From: CAWIMX01 sp963837345
Lineage (GTDB): Bacteria; Acidobacteriota; Vicinamibacteria; Vicinamibacterales; CAVVIG01
NCBI GenBank assembly: GCA_963837345.1
Contig: CAWIMX010000002.1
Span: 248,001-312,000 of the forward strand
Direction: 5' to 3'
DNA length: 64,000 bases
The position numbers and the translations under genes were made by a program. The notes below the pieces were generated by a model that made no database searches, was not told where the DNA came from, and saw only the letters and a program-made list of their open reading frames with translations. This document shows, piece by piece, positions 10,320-19,013 of the stretch (positions within the stretch are counted from its first letter, which is position 1; each line of letters opens with the position of its first letter).

Positions 10320-11576
10320 TTACGTAAATTGCGTCACGACCAGCCCGAGCGTCAGCGCGATCATCACGACGGCCGCCGTCCACGACACCACGTTGTAGCG
10401 GCGGGAGTTCACGTGGTCGCCCATCAGCTCCCGGTCGTTGATGAGGAGCAGCATGAACACCAGGATGAACGGCAGCAGGATGCCGTTCACCACCTGCGAG
10501 GCGACCATGACCGGGAACAGCGGGAACCGCGGCACGAGCAGGACGCCCGCGCCGCCCACGATGAGCAGCGTGTAGAGCCAGTAGAACGCCGGCGCCTCGT
10601 CGAAGCGCTTGTCGAGCCCCGACTCGAACCCCATGCCCTCGCACACCGCGTACGCCGTCGAGATCGGCAGGATCGTGGCCGCGAAGAGCGAGGCGTTGAA
10701 CAGCCCGGCGGCGAACAGCAGGTAGGCGTATTCGCCCGCCAGCGGCCGGAACGCCTGCGCCGCCTCGGCGCCGCTCTCGATCTGGTAGACGCCGGCCGAG
10801 TGGAGCGTCGCCGCGCACGCGACGATGATGAACCAGGCCACGACGGCCGCGAACAGGCATCCGACAATCACGTCGAGTCGGAGCGCCCGGTACTGCCGCG
10901 CCGACACCCCCTTCTCGACGACCGAGGCCTGCAGGTAGAACTGCATCCACGGCGCGATCGTCGTGCCGACCAGGCCGATGACCATGTAGAGATACGAGTG
11001 ATTCCGGAACCCCAGCGACTGCGGCTGGGTGACCGTGGAGAGCGCGGCGGCGTGCCAGTCGGGATGCGCCAGCAGGCCCGACACGACATAGGCCACGTAG
11101 AACGCCGAGGCCGACAGGAAGATCTTTTCGACGCTCCGGTACGTGCCGTGCACCACCAGCCCCCAGACGGCGGCGGCCGCGAGCGGGACGGCCACGAAGC
11201 GCGAGATGCCGAACAGCTCCAGGCTGGTGGCCACGCCCGCGAAGTTGGCGACGACGTTGCCGAAGTTGGTGACCGACAGCGCCAGCATCAGCCAGAACGT
11301 GACCCGCAGGCCGAATTCCTCGCGGATGAGATCGCTCAGGCCCTTGCCCGTGACCGCCCCCATGCGCGACGACATCTCCTGGGCCATCACGAGCGCGATG
11401 GTGATCGGGATCATCAGCCACAGGAGCGAGTAGCCGAACTGCGCGCCCGCCACCGAGTAGGTGGCGATGCCGCCCGCATCGTTGTCCACGTTGGCCGTGA
11501 TGAAGCCCGGCCCGACCACCGCGAGCACCACGAGCACCCGCGTCCGCCACTGCTGGAAGAGCGACCGCACCGCCAT
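10320..11576 (-). CDS. Nramp-like divalent metal transporter with altered metal-site motifs
   Basis: This 418-residue protein has about eleven hydrophobic helices and the SLC11/Nramp fold. In classical MntH/Nramp, helix 1 carries DPGN and helix 6 carries MPHN, which bind Mn or Fe. Here the matching places read DNDAGG (residues 31-36, after GPGFITANV) and GTTIAPW (204-210). The first aspartate is kept but the soft methionine ligand is gone. Changes of this kind define the Nramp-related branches thought to carry harder ions such as Mg2+. The gene starts four bases after a protein made of MgtE-type sensor domains, which supports Mg2+ or a similar ion as substrate. Transport of Mn2+ cannot be ruled out from sequence alone. 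Confidence 0.85.
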   Translation of the reverse strand: MAVRSLFQQWRTRVLVVLAVVGPGFITANVDNDAGGIATYSVAGAQFGYSLLWLMIPITIALVMAQEMSSRMGAVTGKGLSDLIREEFGLRVTFWLMLALSVTNFGNVVANFAGVATSLELFGISRFVAVPLAAAAVWGLVVHGTYRSVEKIFLSASAFYVAYVVSGLLAHPDWHAAALSTVTQPQSLGFRNHSYLYMVIGLVGTTIAPWMQFYLQASVVEKGVSARQYRALRLDVIVGCLFAAVVAWFIIVACAATLHSAGVYQIESGAEAAQAFRPLAGEYAYLLFAAGLFNASLFAATILPISTAYAVCEGMGFESGLDKRFDEAPAFYWLYTLLIVGGAGVLLVPRFPLFPVMVASQVVNGILLPFILVFMLLLINDRELMGDHVNSRRYNVVSWTAAVVMIALTLGLVVTQFT

Positions 11577-11580
11577 GTGG

Positions 11581-12816
11581 TCAGTCCCTCCGCAGCATGC
11601 CGATCACATCGTCGGCCGTGATGATGCCGGCGAGCCGCGCGTCGGCGTCGACGACGGCGAGCGTGATCAGGTTGTATTTGTCGAAGATCGCGGCCACTTC
11701 GCTTTCCGGCGTGTCGGGCGCGCAGGTGGCGGGCGGTTCGCTCAGGGCGGCGAGCCGGGTGGCGCCGGGGAACGTGGCGATCTTGACGAGCGGGACCGAT
11801 CCGCTGAGGCGGTTGCCCGACCCGGTCAGGTAGATCGTGGACACCGTGAGGTAGCCGCCCTCGAACGCCCGCAGGGCCTCGACCGCGTCGTCGACGCTGG
11901 CGGTGTCGGCGAGGGACAGGAACTCGGTCGTCATCCGGCCCGCGGCCGTGTGTTCGGGGAACTCGAGGAGTTGGGCGACTTCCTCGCGTTCCGCGGGTTC
12001 CATCTCGCGCAGGATCTGCCCCGTGCGGTCTTCGGACAGGTCGGCCAGCAGGTCGGCCGCGGCGTCCGGATCCATCACGCCGACGATCTCGGCGGCCCGG
12101 TCGCTGTCGAGCGACTCGACGATCGACACCTGCACGCGCGGGTCGATCTCCTGGAGCGCCTCGGCCGCCACCTCCTCGTCGATCGTCTCGAACACGGCTT
12201 CGCGCTCGGCCGGCGGCAGGTCCTCGATGATGTCGGCGATGTCGGCGGGGTGCAGGCCCGAGAGGCCGCGGTACGCGATCTTGAGCTTCACGCGGCGCGC
12301 CGGATCGGTCTCGAGCAGGTCGACGAACTGCCAGGGAATGACGCGGGGCGGAATGCGATCGAGCAGCGCGCGGAGCGTGAAGGACGGCACGAGGCCCCGG
12401 GCGAGCCGCCGGACGGCGCCGCGCGTGCCGACGTCGACCGACACCACGTTCAGGACGACATGGCTGTTCACGGGCGTCGAATCGATCTCCACGTCGTTGA
12501 CGCGCACGACCTTGCGGCCGTGGACGTCGATGATCTGCTGGTCGAGCAGATCGCGCTTGAGGAGCAACGCGCCGTCCGACGGGGCGTACGGCGCCCAGGC
12601 GGGAAGATCGGTCGCCGCGCGGACGCTGGCGCCGCAGGCGCGGACGGCGCTGGCGGGCAGCGCGCGGTCGCCGGTCGCCGTGTGGACGATCAGGAACGCG
12701 ATGCGGGTCGGGTGGTCCTGCGGGGCGACGGCAATCTCGCGCACCCGTCCCCTGACGGCGCCGGAGGCGTCGCGCACGGGCGCGCCGAGCAGTTCGGAGA
12801 GGGCGACGAGGGACAT
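11581..12816 (-). CDS. Soluble MgtE-type sensor protein (PRC barrel, MgtE N-domain, CBS pair)
   Basis: This 411-residue protein looks like the cytosolic half of the magnesium channel MgtE without its pore. Residues 1-80 and 85-145 resemble PRC-barrel segments (VRGRVREIAV, DVHGRKVVRVNDVEID). Residues 165-270 are the MgtE N-terminal superhelical domain (LHPADIADIIEDLPPAERE, then DSDRAAEIVGVMDPDAAADL). Residues 280-411 hold two CBS motifs, the last ending in LAGIITADDVIGML. No membrane helix is present. In MgtE this module binds Mg2+ and closes the pore when Mg2+ is high. Its stop lies four bases before the Nramp-like gene, so the two probably form one unit in which the sensor gates or regulates the transporter; that link is inferred. 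The start is the ATG at 12816. Confidence 0.87.
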   Translation of the reverse strand: MSLVALSELLGAPVRDASGAVRGRVREIAVAPQDHPTRIAFLIVHTATGDRALPASAVRACGASVRAATDLPAWAPYAPSDGALLLKRDLLDQQIIDVHGRKVVRVNDVEIDSTPVNSHVVLNVVSVDVGTRGAVRRLARGLVPSFTLRALLDRIPPRVIPWQFVDLLETDPARRVKLKIAYRGLSGLHPADIADIIEDLPPAEREAVFETIDEEVAAEALQEIDPRVQVSIVESLDSDRAAEIVGVMDPDAAADLLADLSEDRTGQILREMEPAEREEVAQLLEFPEHTAAGRMTTEFLSLADTASVDDAVEALRAFEGGYLTVSTIYLTGSGNRLSGSVPLVKIATFPGATRLAALSEPPATCAPDTPESEVAAIFDKYNLITLAVVDADARLAGIITADDVIGMLRRD

Positions 12817-12919
12817 TGGCCCATACAGGAATCAGAACGGGAAAGACCCGAACATAGAAGTGTGATCGCCGCGACAAACGGTGTCAAGTGGATTCGACGC
12901 GCCGGGCGAGGACCGAAGC

Positions 12920-13705
12920 CTACAGCTTGAGAAATGTTTCTCGAAGAGCGCGCGACTGAATCCGGCTCACGCTCAGCTCCTGGCCGTTCGTCATCACCGC
13001 GACATACGTGCCCCCTGGCATCGGGTTGATCTGCGCGATCATCTCGATGTTCGCGAGCGTGCCGCGGCTCAGCCTGATGAACCGACGCGGATCGAGTCGC
13101 GCCTCGAGGGCGTGCAGCCGGTGCGTAATCGTATAAGTCTCGTTGGCAAGGGTCCGGACGTGCAGCAGCTCGCCTTCGGCGACGATCGACGCGATCGATC
13201 GCACCGGCACGATGATCACCTTGTCGCGCTGGCGCAGCGGCAGGCGATCGGAGTACGGGCGCTTGAGCGCGCGGGCGTATGCCACACTCGCATTGGCGAT
13301 CGCGGCCGCCTGCAGGGCGACGGGCTCCTTGCGTTGGACGCGCTCCCGGGCCCGCTCGATCGTGGCCTGCAGGCGTTCTTTCTGGACCGGCTTCAACAGA
13401 TAGTCGATCGCGTTCAGCTCGAACGCCTCGATTGCGTGATCGTCGAAGGCCGTGACGAACGCCACCAGGGGCACCGCGTCCGGCGCGAGCCGCCGCACGA
13501 CATCGAGGCCCCCGATTTCGGGCATCTGGAGATCGAGGAGGGCCAGTTGCGGCCGGCGCGTTTCGATCAGGGTGATCGCCTCCTCTCCCGACACGGCTTC
13601 GCCGAGCAGTTCGACGCCGGGGCACGTCTTGAGCAGACTGGTCAGGAACGTGCGGGCCGGTCGCTCGTCGTCTGCCACGACGAGGGTCAGCGGGGGCGAC
13701 ATCAT
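12920..13705 (-). CDS. LytTR-family response regulator
   Basis: This 261-residue regulator has a receiver domain at residues 5-120, with the acidic pair in ADDERPARTF, the phosphorylation aspartate in LALLDLQMPEIGG and the conserved lysine in DYLLKPVQ. A LytTR DNA-binding domain follows at residues 155-258 (VIIVPVRSIASIVAEGELLHV, RRFIRLSRGTLANIEMI). LytTR proteins bind direct repeats upstream of their targets. Two ATG codons are adjacent, at 13705 and 13702. The start overlaps the TGA of the kinase gene (ATGA), so the pair is co-translated. The targets are not evident here. Confidence 0.92.
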   Translation of the reverse strand: MMSPPLTLVVADDERPARTFLTSLLKTCPGVELLGEAVSGEEAITLIETRRPQLALLDLQMPEIGGLDVVRRLAPDAVPLVAFVTAFDDHAIEAFELNAIDYLLKPVQKERLQATIERARERVQRKEPVALQAAAIANASVAYARALKRPYSDRLPLRQRDKVIIVPVRSIASIVAEGELLHVRTLANETYTITHRLHALEARLDPRRFIRLSRGTLANIEMIAQINPMPGGTYVAVMTNGQELSVSRIQSRALRETFLKL

Positions 13706-15588
13706 CGCGGCACGTGCTCGAGGATCGCGGGCGCCTGATCGTCGCCCGCTTCGCTCATCGGCAGTGTGAGCTCGGCGATCGTTTCGCCGGTATCCGTCCC
13801 CGTCAGCGTGAGCGTGGCGGCCTCGCCGTAGTAACAGTGCAGACGGCGCGTGACATTCTGCAGTCCGATGCCCGAGCTCGGCGACGACACCGGGCCGTGC
13901 CACGGCGCACCGGTATTGCTGACCAGAATGTGCAGGGATGACGCGGCGCCATTCGCCTCCACGGCTGCCCGGACCACGACTCGGCCGCCACCCCGGGCGC
14001 GAGCGATCCCGTGCTTGATGGCGTTTTCGACGAGCGGCTGCACGATGAGCGACGGGATGGCGAGCCCCGACAGCGAGTCGGGGATGTCGATCCGGGCGTC
14101 GAGGCGCTCCTCGAACCGCTCACGCTCGATCTGGAGATAGCACTCGATGAGCTCTTTCTCGTGACCGAGTGTCGTGAACTCGCCTTCGGACCGCAACACG
14201 GAACGGAGCAGCGTGGTGAGACGCATGAGGGTGTCGAGCGCGCGCCCCGGAGCGTTCTGAATCAGGTAGCCGAGTGTCGTGAGCGCATTGAACAGGAAAT
14301 GCGGATTGATCTGCGCACGCAGCGCACGCAGTTCCGATTCGGCGGCGAGCGTGCTGATCTCGCGCTCGCGCAGCATACGCTCGTACCGCTCGTTGCTCAG
14401 CCGCAGCGCATCGATGCGTCGCCCGGCCAGGAGCGCGATGCGCTCCAGCACGACGATGTCGTCGGACAGCAGCCGCCGTCCGCCGGCCATCCGGCCGACG
14501 CCGACCAGGTGCTGGGGATCCTCAGTCGTGACGACGGCGATTTCGTCCGGGCCCGACACGACTGGCGCAGGCGCCGTGCGCCACGTCACCGCATCCGCGC
14601 CCAGCGCCGGTCTCAGCGCGCTGCAGGTCTCATTGAGAACGGCCTCCTCCGAGTCGCACCGCTGCAGGAGTGACGTCATTTCGTCAAGGAGCCTGGCGTA
14701 GTTGGCACGCTTCAGCACGACGCGATCAACGAAGGCGGAGACCATCCGGCGCATGATCGGAAAAAGGAGCGCCGTGCCGACCCACATCCCGAGCAGCGCC
14801 GCGACGACGACCGCGCCGTCTGACGTGATCGCCAGCGACGGGGCGATTGCGGACCAACCGACGAAGACCACGGTGACGAGCACCAGTAACGTCAGGGCTC
14901 GCTTCAGAAAAAGATCGGCAAACGCAAAGCGATAGTCCTGGTAGAGAATCGCGAACGCCAGCGGGATCGACGCCTGATGGCCGAGGAGCTCGGTCGGCCA
15001 GCTCTCCGAAGCGCCGTGAAAGCGGCCCAGATGGAGCGCCGACACGGCGAAGAACCCCAGGCCCGCGATCCACAACGGCCGGCGCCCGGAGTCTTGGTGT
15101 CGAGTGGCCACGAGCAGGATCGGTGACAGCACGCCGAGCCCGACGGTGACCAGCATCAGTGCAGCCGTAGAAGGCAGCGGGCGGTTGCCGGCGGCTCCCG
15201 CGAGTTGCATCAGGGCGGCCACCGTCGCGCAGGCATATCCGGCCAGCACGACGAGGCGGGGCCCCGGATGGGGCGCTCCCTCGTCTTTGGCCTGGCCGCG
15301 ACCGGCGGAGTGAACGGCCACCGCCGCCAGCAGACCCAGCGCCCCGTACAAAACCGCCGCGGTCCAGTCGCCGGCTCGCCCGAGGCCGGCCCGTTCAAAC
15401 CCTTGTGTGCCGAGCTCGCCCACGTTCCACGCCAGCCCAAGCACGGCCGTGCCGACCGTCAGCCGGTACGCCGGGCCGCGAGTCCGCACCACCATCGTCA
15501 GGAGCATCGCGTAGAGCGTTGCACCAGTCAGGTACCCGACGATGTGGAGCAGGGCGGGGGCCCCGGTCGCGACCACGGCTGATCCCAA
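13702..15588 (-). CDS. LytS-type sensor histidine kinase with multi-helix membrane domain
   Basis: This 628-residue kinase has an N-terminal half with about seven to eight membrane helices (residues 10-270) that probably senses a membrane or small-molecule signal. A GAF-like linker follows (residues 300-390). The His_kinase domain carries the phospho-acceptor histidine in AQINPHFLFNALTTLGY and a HATPase core with the N-box IVQPLVENAIKHGIARARG and G-box SGIGLQNVTRRL. This is the LytS/YehU type that pairs with LytTR regulators, and its partner is the next gene, overlapping by four bases. The longest frame starts at TTG (15588); a downstream GTG is also possible, so the exact start is uncertain. 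The N-terminal sensor does not match a named ligand domain that I can recognise. Confidence 0.88.
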   Translation of the reverse strand: MGSAVVATGAPALLHIVGYLTGATLYAMLLTMVVRTRGPAYRLTVGTAVLGLAWNVGELGTQGFERAGLGRAGDWTAAVLYGALGLLAAVAVHSAGRGQAKDEGAPHPGPRLVVLAGYACATVAALMQLAGAAGNRPLPSTAALMLVTVGLGVLSPILLVATRHQDSGRRPLWIAGLGFFAVSALHLGRFHGASESWPTELLGHQASIPLAFAILYQDYRFAFADLFLKRALTLLVLVTVVFVGWSAIAPSLAITSDGAVVVAALLGMWVGTALLFPIMRRMVSAFVDRVVLKRANYARLLDEMTSLLQRCDSEEAVLNETCSALRPALGADAVTWRTAPAPVVSGPDEIAVVTTEDPQHLVGVGRMAGGRRLLSDDIVVLERIALLAGRRIDALRLSNERYERMLREREISTLAAESELRALRAQINPHFLFNALTTLGYLIQNAPGRALDTLMRLTTLLRSVLRSEGEFTTLGHEKELIECYLQIERERFEERLDARIDIPDSLSGLAIPSLIVQPLVENAIKHGIARARGGGRVVVRAAVEANGAASSLHILVSNTGAPWHGPVSSPSSGIGLQNVTRRLHCYYGEAATLTLTGTDTGETIAELTLPMSEAGDDQAPAILEHVPR

Positions 15589-15901
15589 TTCTATGGCGCC
15601 ACATCCTTATATCGGCCCGTTCCCGACATCCTGAAAGAACTCACGAACAGCGGTCCCCGCGCGACGAATGGCCCCGTTTGCGGGACTAGTGGCGCGTCCG
15701 TCGCACGAGGAGGGCTCCGGGCGGGCGCGGGGAGGCCTGGAGATCCGCGAATCCACCCGTCCATCCGCCTCCGGTTCAGGGATGTTCATCGTCATAAACC
15801 GACCGCTCGTGGGCTTCCGCTCGTCAGGCCCGTGCCCCATTGCTAGCGTGAGGCTCAACATGGCGGTCACACCGAGTTTGCATTCACAGCAAAGGGGCTC
15901 T
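15589..15901. promoter_or_regulatory. Divergent intergenic region with extended -10 element
   Basis: These 313 bases separate the LytS kinase (leftward) from the first TonB receptor (rightward). No convincing gene lies inside. The clearest signal is TGCTAGCGTGAG at 15841-15852, an extended -10 (TGN plus TAGCGT at 15844-15849). Near-identical words precede the small genes at 18560, 21410 and 50965. A ribosome site AAAGGGG lies at 15891-15897, just before the receptor start. Confidence 0.5.
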
Positions 15902-18487
15902 ATGGCGACTTGGCGGCGGTTCGATGGATGGTTGACGGCGGCGTGCACCGTCGTCGGTGTCGCCCTGCTGGGGCTGGGCGTCGCGCACGCGCAGGGGCTC
16001 GGCGGAGCCGGCACGGTGCAGGGCACGGTCAAGGATCCGACCGGCGGCGTGATGGTCGCCGTCACGGTCCGCATCAGCAATCCCGTGTCGGGGTTCAGCC
16101 GGGAGATGGCAACCGACGCGACGGGGCAGTTCGCCTTCCGCAACCTGCCGCCCAACCCGTACCACCTCGAAGTGACCGCCCAGGGGTTTCAGCCGCTCGA
16201 ACGGGATGTCGAGGTGCGGACCTCCGTCCCGATCGATCTCGACCTGTCGCTCGGCGTCGAGGTGCCGTCGACCACGGTCGAGGTCGTCGGTCACGCGGTC
16301 GATCTCCTCGAGCGCGACCCGACGGCTCACACCGACATCGATCAGAGCCTGGTCTCCAGGCTGCCGCTCGAATCGTCGTCCGGGCTCAATCAGGTGATCA
16401 CGCTGGCGTCGCCCGGCGTGGTGGCCGACGCGAACGGCTTCTTTCATCCGATTGGCGACCACGCCCAGACGCAGTTTTCGATCGACAACCAGCCGGTCAC
16501 CGATCAGCAGAGCCGCCTGTATTCGAATCAGCTGTCCCAGGACGCGGTCGAGTCGATGGAAGTGATCACGGGTGTGCCGCCGGCCGAGTTCGGCGACAAG
16601 GACAGCCTGGTCGTGCGCATCATCACCAAGTCGGGCCTCGGCAATTCGACGCCGACCGGCAGCCTCGGCGCGCACTACGGATCATTCAGCAGCCCTGGCG
16701 CGGATCTCAATCTTGGAGCCGGTGGACAGAGCGTCGGAAACTTCGTCTCCCTCAGCGGCCTCAAGACCGATCGCTATCTCGATCCGCCCGAATTCGAGAC
16801 GCTCCACGGGGGCGGCAACAGCCAGTCTTTCTTCGATCGGGTCGACCTGCGCCCGAACGCGACCGACTCCCTGCATCTGAACGTGCAGGCCGGCCGGTCG
16901 TCGTTCGACGTGCCCAACACATTCGACCAGGACGCGGTCGGGCAGGCGCAGCATCAGAAGATCATCACGACGAACGTGGCCCCCGGCTACACGCGCGTCC
17001 TCAACTCGAGCACGCTCCTGGCGGCCGACGGCTACGTGCGCCGGGACCATGTGACCTACACCCCGAGCCTCGATCCGTTTTCGGACACGCCCGGGACCGT
17101 GTCGCAGGATCGCCGCCTCACCAATTTCGGGGCCAAGGTGGATCTCTCGTGGTTGAGTGGCCACCACAACGTGAAGGTGGGGGGAACGATCAACGCGACG
17201 CGGCTCGACGAGCAATTCTCGCTGGGCCTGACCGACCCGACGGTGAACGCCCCCTGTGTGGACGCAGACGGCAACCCCAGCGACAACACGAGCCTGGTCT
17301 CCGATGGCCAGTGCGACGGCGCGGCCCTGTTCCCCAACGAGGAGTTCGTGCCGGGCCTGGTGGCTTACGACCTGTCGCGCGGTGGCGGCCTGTTCGACTT
17401 TGCCGGCAAGGGCACCGTGAAACAGCAGGCGTTCTACGTGCAGGACGAGATCCAGGCGGGAAACGTCACGGTGAAGCTGGGCCTGCGTGCGGATCACTAC
17501 GACGGCTTGTCGCAGAAGTCGGCGGCCGAGCCGCGGCTGGGGCTGGCCTACTCGATTCCCGCGAGCGGCACGATCCTGCGGGCGTCGTACGGCCGGACGC
17601 TCGAGACGCCGTACAACGAAAACCTGGTGCTGACGAGCAGCGCGGACGCGGCGGTGTTCGGCGCCAGCGGCCAGCCGCTGCCGGCCGGAGTCCGGGATCA
17701 GGCGGAGGTGGGCTTCCAGCAGGCGTTCGGCGGCTGGGTGGTGGTCGACTTCGGCTACTTCCACAAGCACACGACCAACGCGTACGATTTCGGCGCGCTC
17801 TTCGACACGCCGATCTTCTTCCCGGTGTCGTGGGATCACTCGAAGATCACGGGCGTCACGGGCCGGATCAATCTCGTGGAGCATCGAGGCTTCAGCGCGT
17901 TCACGATCTTCGGCCACACGGCGGCGATCTTCTCGCCGCCCGGCACGGGCGGACTCCTCACGGAAGAGGCGGAGAGCGACTTCCGCATCGATCACGATCA
18001 GAAGTTCCAGCAGACGACCAACCTGCAGTACACGTTCGCGCCTGCGCTGGGCGCCTGGGCGGCGCTCTCGTGGCGCTACGATTCCGGGCTCGTAGCCGGC
18101 TCGGTGCCCGACTACGCGACCGCGTTGTCGCTGTCGGCCGATCAGCAGGCCGCGATCGGGCTCTTCTGCGGCGGGACGGTCGCCACGCTCGATGCGCCCC
18201 TCACCGAATGCTCGGCCTCGGATCGTGGCGCCACGCGCCTGGTGATTCCGGCCGACGGCGCAGAGAACGACTTGACGAACCCGCCGCGGATCGCGCCGCG
18301 TCATCTGTTCGACCTTGGTCTGGGCGTGGACAATCTCATCCACACCGACAAAGCCAGGGTGAAGCTGCAGTTCAGCGTGGTGAATCTGACGAACAAGATC
18401 GCGCTCTATAACTTCCTGTCTACGTTCAGCGGCACGCACTTCGTCACGCCGCGTGCGTACAAGGTCGAGGTCGGCGTCTCGTTCTGA
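15902..18487 (+). CDS. TonB-dependent receptor with carboxypeptidase-regulatory-like N-terminal domain (first of the copper-type locus)
   Basis: This is an outer-membrane receptor of 861 residues. A signal peptide ends near VAHAQG. A carboxypeptidase-D-regulatory-like beta sandwich follows at about residues 38-118 (GTVQGTVKDPTGGVMVAVTV), then a plug domain (about 125-245, including QFSIDNQPVTDQQSRLYSN and GDKDSLVVRIITKSG) and a barrel that ends in a C-terminal phenylalanine (YKVEVGVSF). I chose the ATG at 15902 because AAAGGGG lies just upstream. An in-frame ATG at 15860, seven to eleven bases after the extended -10, is an alternative leaderless start. The ligand cannot be read from sequence. 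The neighbours (a Cys/His mini-protein, a second receptor, CopC, CopD) suggest copper or a copper chelate. Confidence 0.85.
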   Translation: MATWRRFDGWLTAACTVVGVALLGLGVAHAQGLGGAGTVQGTVKDPTGGVMVAVTVRISNPVSGFSREMATDATGQFAFRNLPPNPYHLEVTAQGFQPLERDVEVRTSVPIDLDLSLGVEVPSTTVEVVGHAVDLLERDPTAHTDIDQSLVSRLPLESSSGLNQVITLASPGVVADANGFFHPIGDHAQTQFSIDNQPVTDQQSRLYSNQLSQDAVESMEVITGVPPAEFGDKDSLVVRIITKSGLGNSTPTGSLGAHYGSFSSPGADLNLGAGGQSVGNFVSLSGLKTDRYLDPPEFETLHGGGNSQSFFDRVDLRPNATDSLHLNVQAGRSSFDVPNTFDQDAVGQAQHQKIITTNVAPGYTRVLNSSTLLAADGYVRRDHVTYTPSLDPFSDTPGTVSQDRRLTNFGAKVDLSWLSGHHNVKVGGTINATRLDEQFSLGLTDPTVNAPCVDADGNPSDNTSLVSDGQCDGAALFPNEEFVPGLVAYDLSRGGGLFDFAGKGTVKQQAFYVQDEIQAGNVTVKLGLRADHYDGLSQKSAAEPRLGLAYSIPASGTILRASYGRTLETPYNENLVLTSSADAAVFGASGQPLPAGVRDQAEVGFQQAFGGWVVVDFGYFHKHTTNAYDFGALFDTPIFFPVSWDHSKITGVTGRINLVEHRGFSAFTIFGHTAAIFSPPGTGGLLTEEAESDFRIDHDQKFQQTTNLQYTFAPALGAWAALSWRYDSGLVAGSVPDYATALSLSADQQAAIGLFCGGTVATLDAPLTECSASDRGATRLVIPADGAENDLTNPPRIAPRHLFDLGLGVDNLIHTDKARVKLQFSVVNLTNKIALYNFLSTFSGTHFVTPRAYKVEVGVSF

Positions 18488-18506
18488 TGAGCGGCGGCGC
18501 CGGACC

Positions 18507-18552
18507 GATGTCACAACCTGAGACATCCTGACCCGGTGCGGCGTGATAGCCT
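18507..18552 (+). promoter_or_regulatory. Promoter and candidate operator for the first Cys/His mini-protein
   Basis: GATGTC at 18507-18512 and GACATC at 18522-18527 form a perfect inverted repeat with a 9-base spacer. It covers the -35 position of an extended -10 element, TGATAGCCT, at 18544-18552. The GTG start follows seven bases later. The location suggests a metal-responsive repressor or activator site, but the protein that binds it is unknown. Confidence 0.4.
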
Positions 18553-18559
18553 GAACGTC

Positions 18560-18949
18560 GTGCGCACGTTCAGGCGTCACGTCGCACTCTTCACCATGGC
18601 CTGGCTCGCCTGCCAGTTGGCGGCGATCTCGGCCACCCCCCTCGCCGCGTGCGATTTTGCGATGGCAGGCGAGGCGTCGAATCTGCCGACGTGCTGTCGG
18701 AATCTCAAGCCAGGCCAGACCTGTCCCATGCACGGGCACGTTGACGGACAGGTCGAACACGCCTGCCACCTCGCCGGCTACTGCCCGGCGCCCGATACGG
18801 CCCTGTTGTCGCTGACGACGGCGTTCGGACTTCCGCGAGCGGCGCTGTCGCTGTCGGCCATGAGTCCAGTAGACACGCGGCCGCTGTCGCGCGCGCTGGC
18901 ACCGCTTGCGCCCACGGTCCGTCCCGAACCACATCCTCCCCGCGCATAG
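18560..18949 (+). CDS. Small secreted Cys/His-rich protein, copy 1
   Basis: This 129-residue protein belongs to no family I recognise. A membrane or signal segment (residues 4-32) is followed by a Cys/His core: CCRNLKPGQTCPMHGH, then EHACHLAGYC, then a long Ala/Pro/Arg tail. It is clearly related to the protein at 21410 (shared words AISAT, CCRNL.PGQTCPMH) and less closely to the one at 24644. The core offers several thiol, thioether and imidazole ligands, as expected for a soft metal such as Cu(I). It sits between two TonB receptors. I place the start at GTG 18560 rather than an upstream GTG at 18536, because this start aligns with the ATG of copy 2 and lies seven bases after the -10 element. 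Confidence 0.6.
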   Translation: MRTFRRHVALFTMAWLACQLAAISATPLAACDFAMAGEASNLPTCCRNLKPGQTCPMHGHVDGQVEHACHLAGYCPAPDTALLSLTTAFGLPRAALSLSAMSPVDTRPLSRALAPLAPTVRPEPHPPRA

Positions 18950-19013
18950 CGCGTCGTCACGCGCGCTGTGTTGTTTGGCCGGACGGTGCGGCCGTAAGGA
19001 GGTGTGTTCATCC

